Part shown: in pieces, positions 12,850 through 23,448 of the stretch | Position numbering within the stretch: the first letter of the stretch is position 1 | Layout of the letters: each line of letters begins with the position of its first letter | NCBI GenBank assembly: GCA_973895155.1 | Contig: OZ316895.1 | Location: 15,066,001 to 15,130,000, forward strand | Origin: Marsupella aquatica | Taxonomy: Eukaryota > Marchantiophyta | Length of the DNA: 64,000 nt | Reading direction: 5' to 3' | Position numbers and translations under genes: made by a program | The notes under the pieces: model-generated | What the model was told of the DNA's origin: nothing | Databases searched by the model: none | Seen by the model: only the letters and a program-made list of their open reading frames with translations

Positions 12850-14150
12850 AAACAAAAACAAAAAACACTCAATAAACCTTGTGGCTGGGAAAGATTCTTG
12901 TGCTGTCTGATCTTGTTTGCAACTATGATCAGGCAACGTTCATAAAATGCTTCCAACGAATATTAGGCACTATACAGGGAGAGAGGGATTTAGTCTGGGG
13001 TTACTAGGTTCTAACCTGTGACCATGAAGTGAAAAAAGTTGATTCGCGGTAGCCTGGAAGTTTTGTTGAGCATTCTGTGAGCAGTCCAAATTATGACAGC
13101 AGCCCAACCCACGGCTAAATCACTTAAATAAATCATTTAAATGTAGTACGGAAAAAATTATCGGGTCAAGAAAAAACAATATATTATGGACATAGCAAGT
13201 ACATCCAAAAATGGTTACAAACTGTACTATCCGTATAACATTCCAGAGGCAAAATCAAATCTAACTAAAAAAATCAAAAGCTACTTAGTAGACAGTGACT
13301 CTAGCCTATTATATAGAGTAGACTCTGACTGTAACTGACCGCATACCTAAAGTGAGAGTTCAGACCACAAATAGGGAAAGACAAACAAGAAATAGCATGG
13401 AATAGTTTTTTGTAAAAGTTAGGGAAAGGTGAAGAAGTAATCTCGACCATGGTTTATACTTAACCATCCTTCAAACATTGTTTACTTTAAAGTTATCTCT
13501 AATAGCTTGGAATCTTTTATGTGCAATTTTTTTTCTCATCATCTCTAGAGAGAGATATTTGATGAACAACCTCATGAGTGAACAGAGACCATCCTGAAAC
13601 TACCTACACAGACAGTGCTTGCCACGGCGAGGCAAAGGCAGAGGCAAGGAGGGAGGCAGAGCGCAGGGGGGAGGCCGGGAGTTTTGGGGAGGAGGAAGCG
13701 CACGTGTGCACCCCCAAACCTGGAGGGCCTTCCCGCTGGGCGGCAGCAATTAATGCAGGCAATTGGGCCTTGCCTGTGGGAGGTCACTCCTCAGGGGTGA
13801 CCTCGCGCCCCCCTGGTCTCCTTTGGGTTTGGTGGCCGCGCATGCAGCTGGCTCCAATCCAGTGTTGACATGTGTCAGTCCATTTTTTGGCCTCTGAAGT
13901 TTCGATTGTTTATCATCTGGTTTGTCGCATGCGGCCTCGCCTTGGTGCTGTTGTCATGGTGTTTTGCTCGACTCCCTTGCTTGTGTCTCGGGGGCCTCAA
14001 TCCAAGAGGTGTCCCATATCACTCTCCAAGTTTTGGGGGAATAAACACCCTAAAAGTTATCAATAAAGTTTTTTTTAGTAATTGTTTTACCCCTAAATTA
14101 ATGGAATATTCCAAGAATATTCCCATATTTGATTTTAAAAACCTATGATT
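12850..14150. other. No gene recognised; GC-rich patch from about 13590
   Basis: From about 13590 to 13870 base composition turns GC-rich (purine-rich run with GAGGCAGAG and GGGGAGG). The overlapping open frames there are low in complexity and I do not accept them as genes. The patch may belong to the same decayed element as 14440-15072. Confidence 0.4.
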
Positions 14151-14154
14151 CTTG

Positions 14155-14262
14155 AAATTCTCAAAATTGGATTAAAATAACCTAATGTTCTTCAAAAAAA
14201 AATTTAAGTATTTTACTAAACTCAATAAAAAAACCCTATACTTATTCGCACGTGATGGGTCG
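14155..14262 (+). repeat. Dispersed repeat copy A
   Basis: Shares an ordered series of blocks (CCTAATGTTCTTC, AAAATTTNTAAGT, ACCCTAT, GTGATG) with 20730-20855. The two copies lie 6.6 kb apart in the same orientation and are clearly diverged. Confidence 0.6.
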
Positions 14263-14439
14263 GAAGAAAAGAAGTGAGGACCCTGGGGCTTGTGTGACCT
14301 GCTGACTGGAGGCCATTGTGGGGGTTTGGGTGCCGGGCATCCAATCTATGGGGCCTGGGGCCCTAGTGTTGGTGATCTTCGTCTGGCTGTTGCTGTTCGG
14401 GTGTTACACTGCTTTGGAGCCAAGAGTGGTGTTTCTTCT

Positions 14440-15072
14440 ATTGAGTCAGAGGTGCGGCCATGAGAGCAAGAGGACTACCACCCATGATAACATTTGGGAC
14501 GTGGTGGCTGCCATTGCCTTGGACTCTGGTTATCATGTTGCCATGGAGCAACGACATGTTCTTCCCCCTCAGGATGGTCTTCCTGACCAGCGGCGGGTGG
14601 AAGGGTGGGGTTCGAGCTCTTGGGGATGTGGTTGTTGCTAATCCTACTGGGGGGAGCCATGTTGCGGTTTGCTGCCCATGTGTCTGGCCATGTTGCTGCC
14701 AAGGCAGCCCGGCTCAAGGATGAGGCCTATGCAAGTCGTTACCTGGGGGATCTTTTCTACCCCTTTGCCCTTGAGATTTTTGGTGGTCTCCATTTTACCT
14801 TCGACCAACTCCTATGGGCTAGTGCAATTTGTTCTATTGAGAGGAGGTCTTTACCCCCTGTTTCTGTCCTCACCGCCTTCTTACGAGAGCGGGTGTGTGT
14901 GGCTCTTCAGCGAGCCCAGGTTTTCACCCTCCTTCATAGGGCTGATGGAGTGGGTTTTAGGGCCTCCTGGCAGGTTCCGCTTCGTGACCCTCCTATGCAG
15001 TTTACTTCAAACTCTACCAGGCTTTTCAGTTCTCCACTCAATATGATGTTAGCCTTCACGGCTCCTTTGTAG
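14440..15072 (+). pseudogene. Frameshifted C-terminal remnant of a non-LTR-type retroelement polyprotein
   Basis: Three forward frames in succession give pieces that read like the region downstream of reverse transcriptase in LINE-like plant and protist elements: THDNIWDVVAAIALDSGYHV (from about 14475), ALGDVVVANPTGGSHVA (about 14610-14660), then HVSGHVAAKAARLKDEAYAS with FYPFALEIFGGLHFTFDQLL and CVALQRAQVFTLLHRA (to 15072). The last frame is open for 155 codons. At least two frameshifts are needed, so it is dead. No catalytic reverse transcriptase motif is visible upstream, so the copy is truncated. Assignment rests on remembered family pattern, not on a search; a truncated cellular gene is the alternative. 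Confidence 0.5.
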
Positions 15073-15930
15073 GTTCCCAAACACAAGGTAGCACTGAAAT
15101 AGTATAATTATATATCCTTGTACTGGAATTTTGGAACAAAATGCCACGGGAGAGGAAAAAACATCAATAGAATGTGAAAATTTGGACACTTCAAAAGGGT
15201 TTGGAGATTCATATAATCAATTAGGTAATCACCTGCTCCAAATGCTTCTGCAAGTACCAGCTTAACTTGGGAACAAACACATTGAATTGAATAAATGTTT
15301 TTACAAGTACCAGCTAATCTTGGGAACAAACACATTGAGATGAATAAATGTTTTCTTTTGTAGGCTCGGGGAACCAGCCTGCCGGAAATTGCAAGAGGAC
15401 CCAAGAGCGAAAAGGCCCACTCATAAATCCTGCTAGGAAGAAGAGTTACCAGTGTGTAACCGTGTGTACTAGATGCTACCATTTCCATGTGCCCAAAAAG
15501 TATGACCTAGTAATCTTTTTTTTTCATGTGCCCAGAAAGTATGACCTAGTATTTTTTTTGGGGGCAGGCATTAAGTATGATATGGACTAAACCTAGTTCT
15601 AATCTTAAACCTGTTCCCACAAAGCTCAGAAGGGAAGAAAGCTCAGCAAAAATTCACGCTGGTCAACAGTTTTTCACTTCTGGACAGGGTTACACACTAA
15701 ACAGTCATTAGCCTATAAGAACGACAAGGTATTGTCTGCTACCGGGGCTCTTTCCATGTGATCCATATTTATTATGTAGATAATATATGTCTCATGATAG
15801 CTGGGAGCAGGTTGTCGGCATGTGGTTCATATGCCACCGCTTTTACAGATCCCAACACTCTGACCTCCCCACGCATGCATACACACAAATTCCGATCACT
15901 TGGCAACGAATCGATCAATCGACGTGTCGA
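15073..15930. other. No gene recognised
   Basis: Contains small near-repeats: ACAAGTACCAGCTNANNTTGG occurs at about 15251 and 15302, and AAAGTATGACCTAGTA at about 15498 and 15537. Nothing coding is supportable. Confidence 0.5.
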
Positions 15931-15939
15931 AGCTTCCGG

Positions 15940-16262
15940 ATAAATTCTATCCTGTTTCATTCATCGTCCCCCTAGGCTCCTACTTTTGGGCTTTCGGGTT
16001 TCAGAAGATTGGATTCTGCCCTTTATCGGCGCAACCTCGACGACATTCATCCTCCCCTATTTCGGGCTTTCATCTTTCAGGATAAAGTGGATTCTGCCCC
16101 TTTATTGGCGCACCTCGACGACTGTTTCGGTCTCGTGTTATAAGGCATCGCTCGCTCGGATGAATTCCATCCTTTCTCATTCATCATCTCCTCTTTTGAG
16201 CTTTCAGCTTTTGGGATAATTTGGATTCTGCCCTCAGCCGCCCTCCACGACGACTGTTTCGT
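15940..16262 (+). repeat. Imperfect triplication of a roughly 100-bp unit
   Basis: Three successive blocks share a cluster of motifs in the same order: ATTCTATCCT or ATTCCATCCT, TTTCATTCATC, GGGCTTTC or GAGCTTTC, GGATTCTGCCC and CGACGACTGTTTCG. Block starts are near 15943, 16035 and 16160. Confidence 0.65.
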
Positions 16263-17880
16263 GTTTGAAGGCGTCGCTCGCTCGCTCGAGACCACACTTC
16301 AGAATTATTATTATTGCCCAGACGCATCAGTGGGTCTTGATCGGGCCGCCTTTCCCTTGCTTCTTCTCCCATCATTCTCCGTCCTCCTTCCTCTCGTCCC
16401 CACGTCTTTCGAGCTCCTCTTCCTTTGTTGAGGTTGACTCGATTCTGTCGAAAAACGCGGCGCGTTGGTCGGCTGCAGCAACTGCTCCAGTTGATCGATG
16501 CCGTGCAAGTGCGCTTCGGTTTTCGTTTTACAGACAGTAGGAAGTTTGATCTCATCTGATCCGTGCCTTCCTCTAAAAGTCTCCGCAGCTGTGTACGTTA
16601 GCTGCTGAGTCCGTTACGGCTCTCGTCAAAATCCAGAAGGACACTGTAAAGAATTCTTGGCATTGAATCTGGTCGCTCTACTCTTCAGCACGCGAGGCGA
16701 TTGACAATCTTCTCTTGCACTTCTTCAGCATTGTTTATGATCGCTTGACCTGTCAATGACATGCACGATTGTGGCATACACACTTGAATCCGTCTATCTC
16801 ACTTAGCTTGCAAGTGGTACAGCCGGCTGTGCGATGCTCAAATTCTTCACAATCCTATCCACTTTCTTCTGAAGACAGGTGCAGCCTACTTTCTGTTCGA
16901 CAATTTGTGCTTAGTTTTTACTGTAAACGGGATTGGAAATTTTCGGCATTTCAGTCTCGGTCAGCCCCAGCTGCGCACCTCTCTGTCGATCCAATCGTGT
17001 AGTTCCGTTTCCCGGCTCCATACTCTCTGTTTGAAAAGAGAGTGCGTGCAGGACCAGGCAAGCTACAAGGTCTGGATTCACGCTTCAGCTGGCCGGATAG
17101 GCACCGGGCTCGATCCATAACGCGTGAATTTCTCTTCTCACTTGTGGTGCAATCTATCCAATCATCTATGTGCTTTGCACGGACCTCATAAGTCGGATCC
17201 CGGCCGCGTCGTTCTCCACCAGAGCAGCTGGACAGCAGGACGCATTGACCGGCGGCTATACGTACCGGGTGGTCGGAGTATATCAGGCCTCGCCTGCGCT
17301 TTACTTCAGCGGAGTGTGCGAGACAATTCGCTACAGTTCTACGGGAGAGAGACCCAGTTTGATCCTCGGCGTCAACTCGAGCTTCGTTCGTTAGATACGT
17401 TCCGCACTAGTCCGATCTTAATTCATCTCCTTGTCTACCGGTGCATTATATCAAATCTTACCCTCGGGGGGAACTCGAATCTGAGGGGGTACCTCGACCT
17501 CGATCACCTTATCTCGAAGTAGGTGGATCATACATTTTGGAAGAATCTCAACGTCGACGGATCGTCAGTATGTCTTAGTTAACGGCGCCAAGTTCTCGAG
17601 CAGGAGGAGCGGTTGCTCATAGATACTGGAGGTGCGGATAACTGGTCGCGGAGAACATCGTAACGCTTGTCCATCCGGGTGTCCATCAAATCCTCGTGGA
17701 TCAACACATCATTCCGCCGGAATTCTAGTTGAAGCTAGCAAGCGTACAACTCTGTTCGGTGACTGGAGGTTCCGGTAGGGCTGGGCAGGAAGCCTTTGGT
17801 TAACAAAGCGAAGGACTAAGGTCCTCAGAATCTGGCACTTCAACCTCAAGTTAGGATTGCTCGGCTGGACAATAGATTCG
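16263..17880. other. Possible transcribed leader; no protein recognised
   Basis: The overlapping short open frames are unlike any family I know. The region could be an untranslated leader or intron of the small reading frame at 17883, but nothing in the sequence proves it. Confidence 0.35.
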
Positions 17881-17882
17881 GG

Positions 17883-18251
17883 ATGTCTGCCACTAATGCG
17901 GCTACGTCTGCTCAATTGCGGGACCAAGCGCTCGTTATCAAACAGAGTCAGGAGGTAGAAATGCCAAGTATGGATGCACAACTTGGCGATCTCTCTTCCG
18001 TGGCTGTGCCAATCACAACAGATGCTGCCAATTTTGGTGATCTCTCGTCCGTGGCCTTCCCAAATACTACGACTACAATTAGTACCACTGCAATAGTCCT
18101 TCCTGTCGTTGAGTACAAGTTACTCATTTGGGAGAAAAGTTTGTCATTGGGAAGAATGTGGTTGATGAGTGTCGTCGACTTCTTTGGGCAACAGTTTTAC
18201 AACTACATAGCAGGTTTGAGTGAAAAGATGGAGAAACTGGAGTACTATTGA
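17883..18251 (+). CDS. Hypothetical 122-residue protein
   Basis: The frame runs from ATG 17883 to TGA 18251. The product has an internal repeat (GDLSSVAVP and GDLSSVAFP), Thr/Ser-rich linker, then an aromatic segment (LIWEKSLSLGRMWLMSVVDF) and a Lys/Glu-rich end. It is not clearly a signal peptide or membrane protein and matches no family I recognise. It may equally be a chance open frame; the main support is that residue use looks protein-like and the neighbours in other frames do not. Confidence 0.25.
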   Translation: MSATNAATSAQLRDQALVIKQSQEVEMPSMDAQLGDLSSVAVPITTDAANFGDLSSVAFPNTTTTISTTAIVLPVVEYKLLIWEKSLSLGRMWLMSVVDFFGQQFYNYIAGLSEKMEKLEYY

Positions 18252-18741
18252 CGATGATGAAAGGCTTCAGAGTAGTACTCGTTACTGACAAAAGTACATT
18301 TAACATTCACATCCCGGCACATTTGGGCATTTCATTTCCCGGCTCCGTGGTAGAAACGAGATTCCGATTTCAGGGAGCTGTGCGCTTTTGATCTCTGGAC
18401 TGTTCCACTCCCTCACGTTGTCTAGAATGCGTTTAGACGTGAACGGGATTCCATCATCATTCCGGAGCCAATCCTCGATACTTTACCCTCGATTTGATCT
18501 CTCGATCGTTGTAGTTAGATGATTGCAAGCAATGGGTCGACATCGATCCGACTGTCTCTTCATATTTCGGAGCAACATATTCTTCTCTGAATTTTCTTAG
18601 TCCCGTGTATATAATACATCGATACCATTTCAAGTGTATCGTTCTTTGTCTTGCATCCCACATTCTTTCTCAGCGCTGTGTCTCACGGGTAGAGGTGGAT
18701 AGAGAGGAATCAGATGGGCTGCTGAATCGAGTGGCAGCGGC

Positions 18742-18858
18742 TTGAGGCAGAGATGGTGCACAGCAATACCTGAAATTCTCCAATTGAAAGGTTAGTCATT
18801 GAGGCAGAGATGGTGCAGCAATACCTGAAATTCTCCAATTGAAAGGTTAGTCATTGGG
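18742..18858 (+). repeat. Tandem duplication, about 58 bp
   Basis: TTGAGGCAGAGATGGTGC, AATACCTGAAATTCTCCAAT and TGAAAGGTTAGTCATTG follow one another twice. The first copy carries two extra bases (CACAGC against CAGC). Confidence 0.9.
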
Positions 18859-19059
18859 ACACAAAACGGTGAACTTTCCTGCTCATCAAAAGAGTTTCAA
18901 TTTTGGAGCAGCTGCACATTATACCCTGAACCATCAAAAGAGGCCTAGTGTTGTGGCAACCTACAAGATCAATGCCCCTGTTTTGCTAGAGTGTTGTGGG
19001 CAGTAAGTGATGTTGAGCATGTGTGTTGTCTAGGACATTGTGGGGACCCAGCAAGTTGA

Positions 19060-19335
19060 TCCTGACTTCAAAGCAAGTTGATAGTGACTTCAAAGAGTTT
19101 GGGTTACAGGGAGAGTGACGGGTTGGGTATGGAAAAGGTTGACAATGGCACCCTTAGGTCCGTCTCATGGTTAAAAAAGAGAGGCATCGCCGGGCATGGA
19201 AAATGTGACCGGTTGAATTGGGCATGGAAAAGGTGGACAATGGCACCCTTAGGTACATCTCATCCTTAAAAAGAAAGGCGTGGCTGGGCATGGAAAACAT
19301 GGACAATGGCACCCTTGGGTCCCTCTCATCTTACT
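19060..19335 (+). repeat. Nested short tandem duplications
   Basis: AGCAAGTTGATNNTGACTTC occurs twice near 19050-19095. A longer unit with GGGCATGGAAAANNTGGACA and ATGGCACCCTTAGGT followed by CTCATNNTTA occurs three times between 19130 and 19325. Confidence 0.75.
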
Positions 19336-19764
19336 TATAAATCTGCAACTACAAGCTAGAGTTGGGGCCAAGGCTTCTAGAGTGAAGCCTCTAGACGTTA
19401 ACTCCATGGCTCATCATGTGAAATGATGAGAAACTGATGTCTATGATATATGTCATGTCAAATGATAATCATGATTGTTTTTTGTTATCATTTCTATTTA
19501 TATTAAAAATTGTTCTCTATGACCCAACCATATTATATGTGCATAAGTGGGATGTAGGATAGAAAAACTAGGGATGTGCATAGAAAAGAGTACTATGGTA
19601 TATTATGTCTGATTATTAAAATGATGATATGCATGATATTTTTTTTATCATTTCATTAACCTTCAAAATATGTGAATAAGGAATATATTTTGGTGACATT
19701 TTAATTGTCCTCCCCGCTATTCACGTTCAAAGAACGGGTAGTCGGGCTAGTGGTTAAAAAGGGG

Positions 19765-19975
19765 CATGGTTGTGTGGTAGCTCACTTGAGTAGTGACTCA
19801 TAGGGTGCCATCTCATGGTTAAAAAGAGAGACATGGTTGTGTGGTAGCCCACTTAACTAATGACTCGTAGATTTTGGGTTCAAAAGTTGTGACTTACTTA
19901 GGTCTTGGGTTCAAAAGTTGTGACACACTGATCTCTTTCTATGGGGTTTCACAGATTTCCCCTTCAACAAAAAAC
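19765..19975 (+). mobile_element. SINE-like repeat, tRNA-related (copy 1, internally duplicated)
   Basis: TGTGTGGTAGCTCACTTGAG contains TAGCTCACTTG, which fits the pol III A box TRGYNNANNNG. Further on, GGTCTTGGGTTCAAAAGTTG resembles a B box, and the copy ends with TATGGGGTTTCACAGATTTC and an A-rich tail. Parts occur twice (AAAAGAGAGACATGG and GGGTTCAAAAGTTGTGAC). The same body is found at 23943-24083. No target-site duplication was identified. Confidence 0.45.
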
Positions 19976-20027
19976 TGTAAGAATATATGTCAAAATGATA
20001 TCGAACTATATAATTGCAATGGCAAAA

Positions 20028-20161
20028 TTGGCAAGCTGGTTTAGCAAATGGATTTCTAAGAGTGTTCAAAGTGCAAAAAGCAACAGGTTGAAGGTTGGCA
20101 AGCTGGTTTAGCAAATGGATTTCTAATAGTGTTCAAGGTGCAAAAAGTGACAGGTTGAAGG
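20028..20161 (+). repeat. 67-bp tandem duplication
   Basis: Adjacent copies 20028-20094 and 20095-20161 share TTGGCAAGCTGGTTTAGCAA and ATGGATTTCTAA. A third, more diverged trace (GGCAAGTTGG..TAACTGGATTT) lies at about 20228-20325. Confidence 0.9.
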
Positions 20162-20729
20162 TTGAAAAGGTCCATGACGTTGTCAGGAAAAACTGTCACC
20201 ATACTCAGATCCCAACTATATAATAGTGATGGCAAGTTGGCCTAGTAACTGGATTTCTAAGAGTGGTTAAGTGATGGCAAGTTGGCAAGTTGGTCTAGGG
20301 TAACTGGATTTTAAAGAGTGTTTGAGTTGCAAGAGAACCATGATGGGTCGGGCACTGAAAAGTTGCACAGTGGCACACTTAGGTCCATCTCATAGTTAGT
20401 AAAACATATCACCTTAATTCAATGGCAGGGGAACTTCTTGCCAAAATGAAATTTAATGAATAAACTATAAGAAAGAAAGAGCAAGAATGCATATTAAAGT
20501 GTCTACATATTCTCTCATTTATTTGGTGTGTTTTCTAGTGACTTAAATTGGCCAGCTTCTACCTCCTTTTCACTGTTTTTATGGGTGTCATTCTCATACT
20601 AGTTGAAGCCTCCGATCTCCAGGTTTGCTTTGATCCAATCTCCAAACCTGGATCTTAGGGGGTCCAGATCTCCAAACCTCGATCGAGGCAAGATGTAAGA
20701 AAACAATCATTTTTTAACCCCTATAAAGT

Positions 20730-20855
20730 TGGAAAATTCAAAAAATATTTCAAAATTTATTTAAAAGACCCTAATGTTCTTCTACCAAAATTTTTAAGTT
20801 TTTCCTTAGAACCAATCAAAGTACCCTATCCTTAGTTGCAAGTGATGTGTCATTT
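20730..20855 (+). repeat. Dispersed repeat copy B
   Basis: Partner of 14155-14262; shares CCTAATGTTCTTC, AATTTTTAAGT, ACCCTATCCTTA and GTGATG in the same order. Confidence 0.6.
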
Positions 20856-20859
20856 TTGT

Positions 20860-22470
20860 GAAAATAAAATCCCCAAGGATCAAACTTAAGATTTGTTTTT
20901 GGGACACTAGAATAAGGCCAATGATTGGGAGCATCATTTTCCAGATCCACACTCCATATATGTCATGCCACATGTCACATAATCTATGAGCCAGAATCTG
21001 GTGGCTCTCCTTAAATCTAGGGAGATATAAGGGTCTACAATTAATCTAGGGACTTTAGAGAAAGTCACTCTATCATGGTGGGGCAGCTGCAAATGAGGTG
21101 TCTGAGTGCTTTGATTGCATTCATTGGGTACATGAACACTGCCATCAAGGATGTCATTCTGTCACGTTACCTAGAATTTCACTTGAGATGAGCGTCCCTA
21201 CAATGTTCATATGAATGGAAGAAATACACTTAGTGAACCTCCAAATTAAACTTTCTTACTTAACCAACCAAAAGATTAATATTTTGTCCCGGTGGACCTT
21301 TAGGCCAACAGAGTTACCATTGTAATTTTGCGGTCCTTATAACGCTAGAAAGTCACTGTAAAATGCTGGATGTTCTACGGTTGTTGAGTGTTTGATTGCG
21401 TTGCCAAATGCGCTTGACTACAACTGCAATGTCGATTGAACCGTTTGTCGTGCGGCAGCAGCATGATACGGAGCATTGCACTTAGAACTTGTATACATTG
21501 ACAAGAATGTATACACATAGTTAGAGGAGTATGGTTTAGTACAAACCGCAACATAGGCACATAAAATCATGGATACGCACATATCTTGAATAGAAATAGA
21601 AATCAATACACCATATACAATGTACTTATTCAGTCTAAGACTTGCCAAATTGTAAACATAAACATGGATTGGCCCAAAAATATTTTCTGGCCTCTCCTTT
21701 GTTGCCCGCTTTGTTGTAGTTGGCACATCTTAAAGGGTAGCCTTAGCAAGAACACAAGCTTGAACTCAAGCAGTAACAACAAGAACAAGCAACACAAGAA
21801 AATGTCAAGAAATCATGAACTTTTAAAACACAATGAGAACAAACCAGGTTCCCAACAAGTTTTATAAAAGGTGGCACATTTGAATTTTAAAAATTGCTTT
21901 GACTTTTTTATTCCATATTCACATTGTTTTCAAAAACTAAGTGAGGTTGGGACACTAGGATGCTTGTGTGCTTCAATGCAACCTGCCATGAACTCTTTCC
22001 TTTGTAGTTTGAATACAACAGCCACAATGTATTTAATCAAGCTGGGAGACTATGCTGCGTGCGGCATTGGTGCTCTAAAATGGCCATATGATCCTTCATT
22101 TGAATGTACCTTAAATACATTAGTCAGAATGTATTCAACCAAGCTGGGAGGCCGCCTTCCCAAAAATTCAAATGCAACAAACTAATGACTCGAAGGAAAT
22201 TGTTCTCTTCCATCCAAAGGACGGACATATATGGTGAACAGTCTGTGACCAAACATACATAATCACATAGACCCAACAATAAGAATGAGATAATGGCTCC
22301 AGTCTGGGGTTACTACTGAACTTTGTAAGTGACCACATTTGACTCAATGATAAGAGATAATGGCTCTTGTGACAGCCAGGTATATATCAAAGTGCCCAAA
22401 AACAGGGAGACATTGTTTCCAAAATTGGGCATTAAATTTACAATGTTCCCCCATTTTCCTGGCACACTGT
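20860..22470. other. No gene recognised
   Basis: The longest open frame (21871-22185) contains a roughly 100-base internal near-repeat (AATGTATTNAANCAAGCTGG at about 22026 and 22128) and no known domain. Confidence 0.45.
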
Positions 22471-22471
22471 A

Positions 22472-22710
22472 CACTGCCCAACCCAGTCCCCAATGCTCAA
22501 CCCAGTCCCCAATGCTCAACCCAGTCCCCAATGCTCATGCCCACTCTAGCCTGAGTTTGTCCAAACATAAACCAGTACACTGCCCAACCCAGTCCCCAAT
22601 GCTGCTGCCCACTCTAGCCTGAGTTTGCCCAAACATAAACCAGTACACTGCCCAACCCAGTCCCCAATGCTGCTGCCCACTCTAGCCTGAGTTTAACCAA
22701 ACATAAACCA
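22472..22710 (+). repeat. Compound minisatellite
   Basis: A 19-base unit CAACCCAGTCCCCAATGCT occurs three times at the start, then a longer unit of roughly 70-85 bases (CACTGCCCAACCCAGTCCCC ... GCCCACTCTAGCCTGAGTTT ... CCAAACATAAACCAG) occurs three times. Confidence 0.95.
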
Positions 22711-22744
22711 AGACTCTCATTTTGTCACCCGCTTCAGGCCAATC

Positions 22745-22838
22745 AACTTTGTGCCATTGACTTCTAGTTAACTTTGTGCCATTGACTTCTAGTTAACTTT
22801 GTGCCATTGACTTCTAGTTAACTTTGTGCCATCAACTT
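22745..22838 (+). repeat. 25-bp minisatellite, nearly four units
   Basis: Unit AACTTTGTGCCATTGACTTC then TAGTT; the last unit diverges. Confidence 0.95.
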
Positions 22839-23448
22839 CATGTTTTGGCACTAGTACCTGTTTTGAGCCAAAAATTGACCCCTGTGATCATTGGATTAGA
22901 CTATGACAAGGCTAAACTTTGCCCAAAACGACCAAAAGTGCCCAAAACACTTCATATGCACTAATTGTACATGACTGTCAGTAAGTATACTTAAAGCCAC
23001 GGGTTCCCCTTTATTGAAATCGAGGCAGGTGTCGTTCAAACGAAGAGCAGTAATCAGTAACCTACAGCCTTTTTATCATGCAGAATCCCAAATGTATACC
23101 AAGACCAGACTATGTGACATTGGGACCAATCTTAAAGTCATGACAGTTTTGCCCTCTGAAACCTGCACATACATCAGGCAGGCAAGAGAGAAAGCCTCAG
23201 GCCCACTCCATCTGGCTCAACCGTATTCAAAAAATTATCTGATGGAGTCCCACATGAGAGATTTGGGGCTTGAAAATTAAACTACATTTAAAATGAGAAG
23301 AAAGCTTTGGTCAAGGTTGCAAACACAATTACGATGCTCGTCATTCCCCACAATATGCACAAGATGTTGCTCCCAGACAATTCCAACGACTAGTAGGGCC
23401 GAAATGCACCCCTTAAATACAACCTAATGAATGTAACTTAGCCGGTCC

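Noticed and set aside
13578-13868. Open frame of 96 codons, GC-rich
   Set aside because: Low-complexity Gly/Arg/Glu text, competing open frames on both strands, and no recognisable domain.
22472-22710. Regular repeats that could suggest a CRISPR array
   Set aside because: Units are contiguous with no unique spacers, the genome is eukaryotic, and no cas genes occur. It is a minisatellite.
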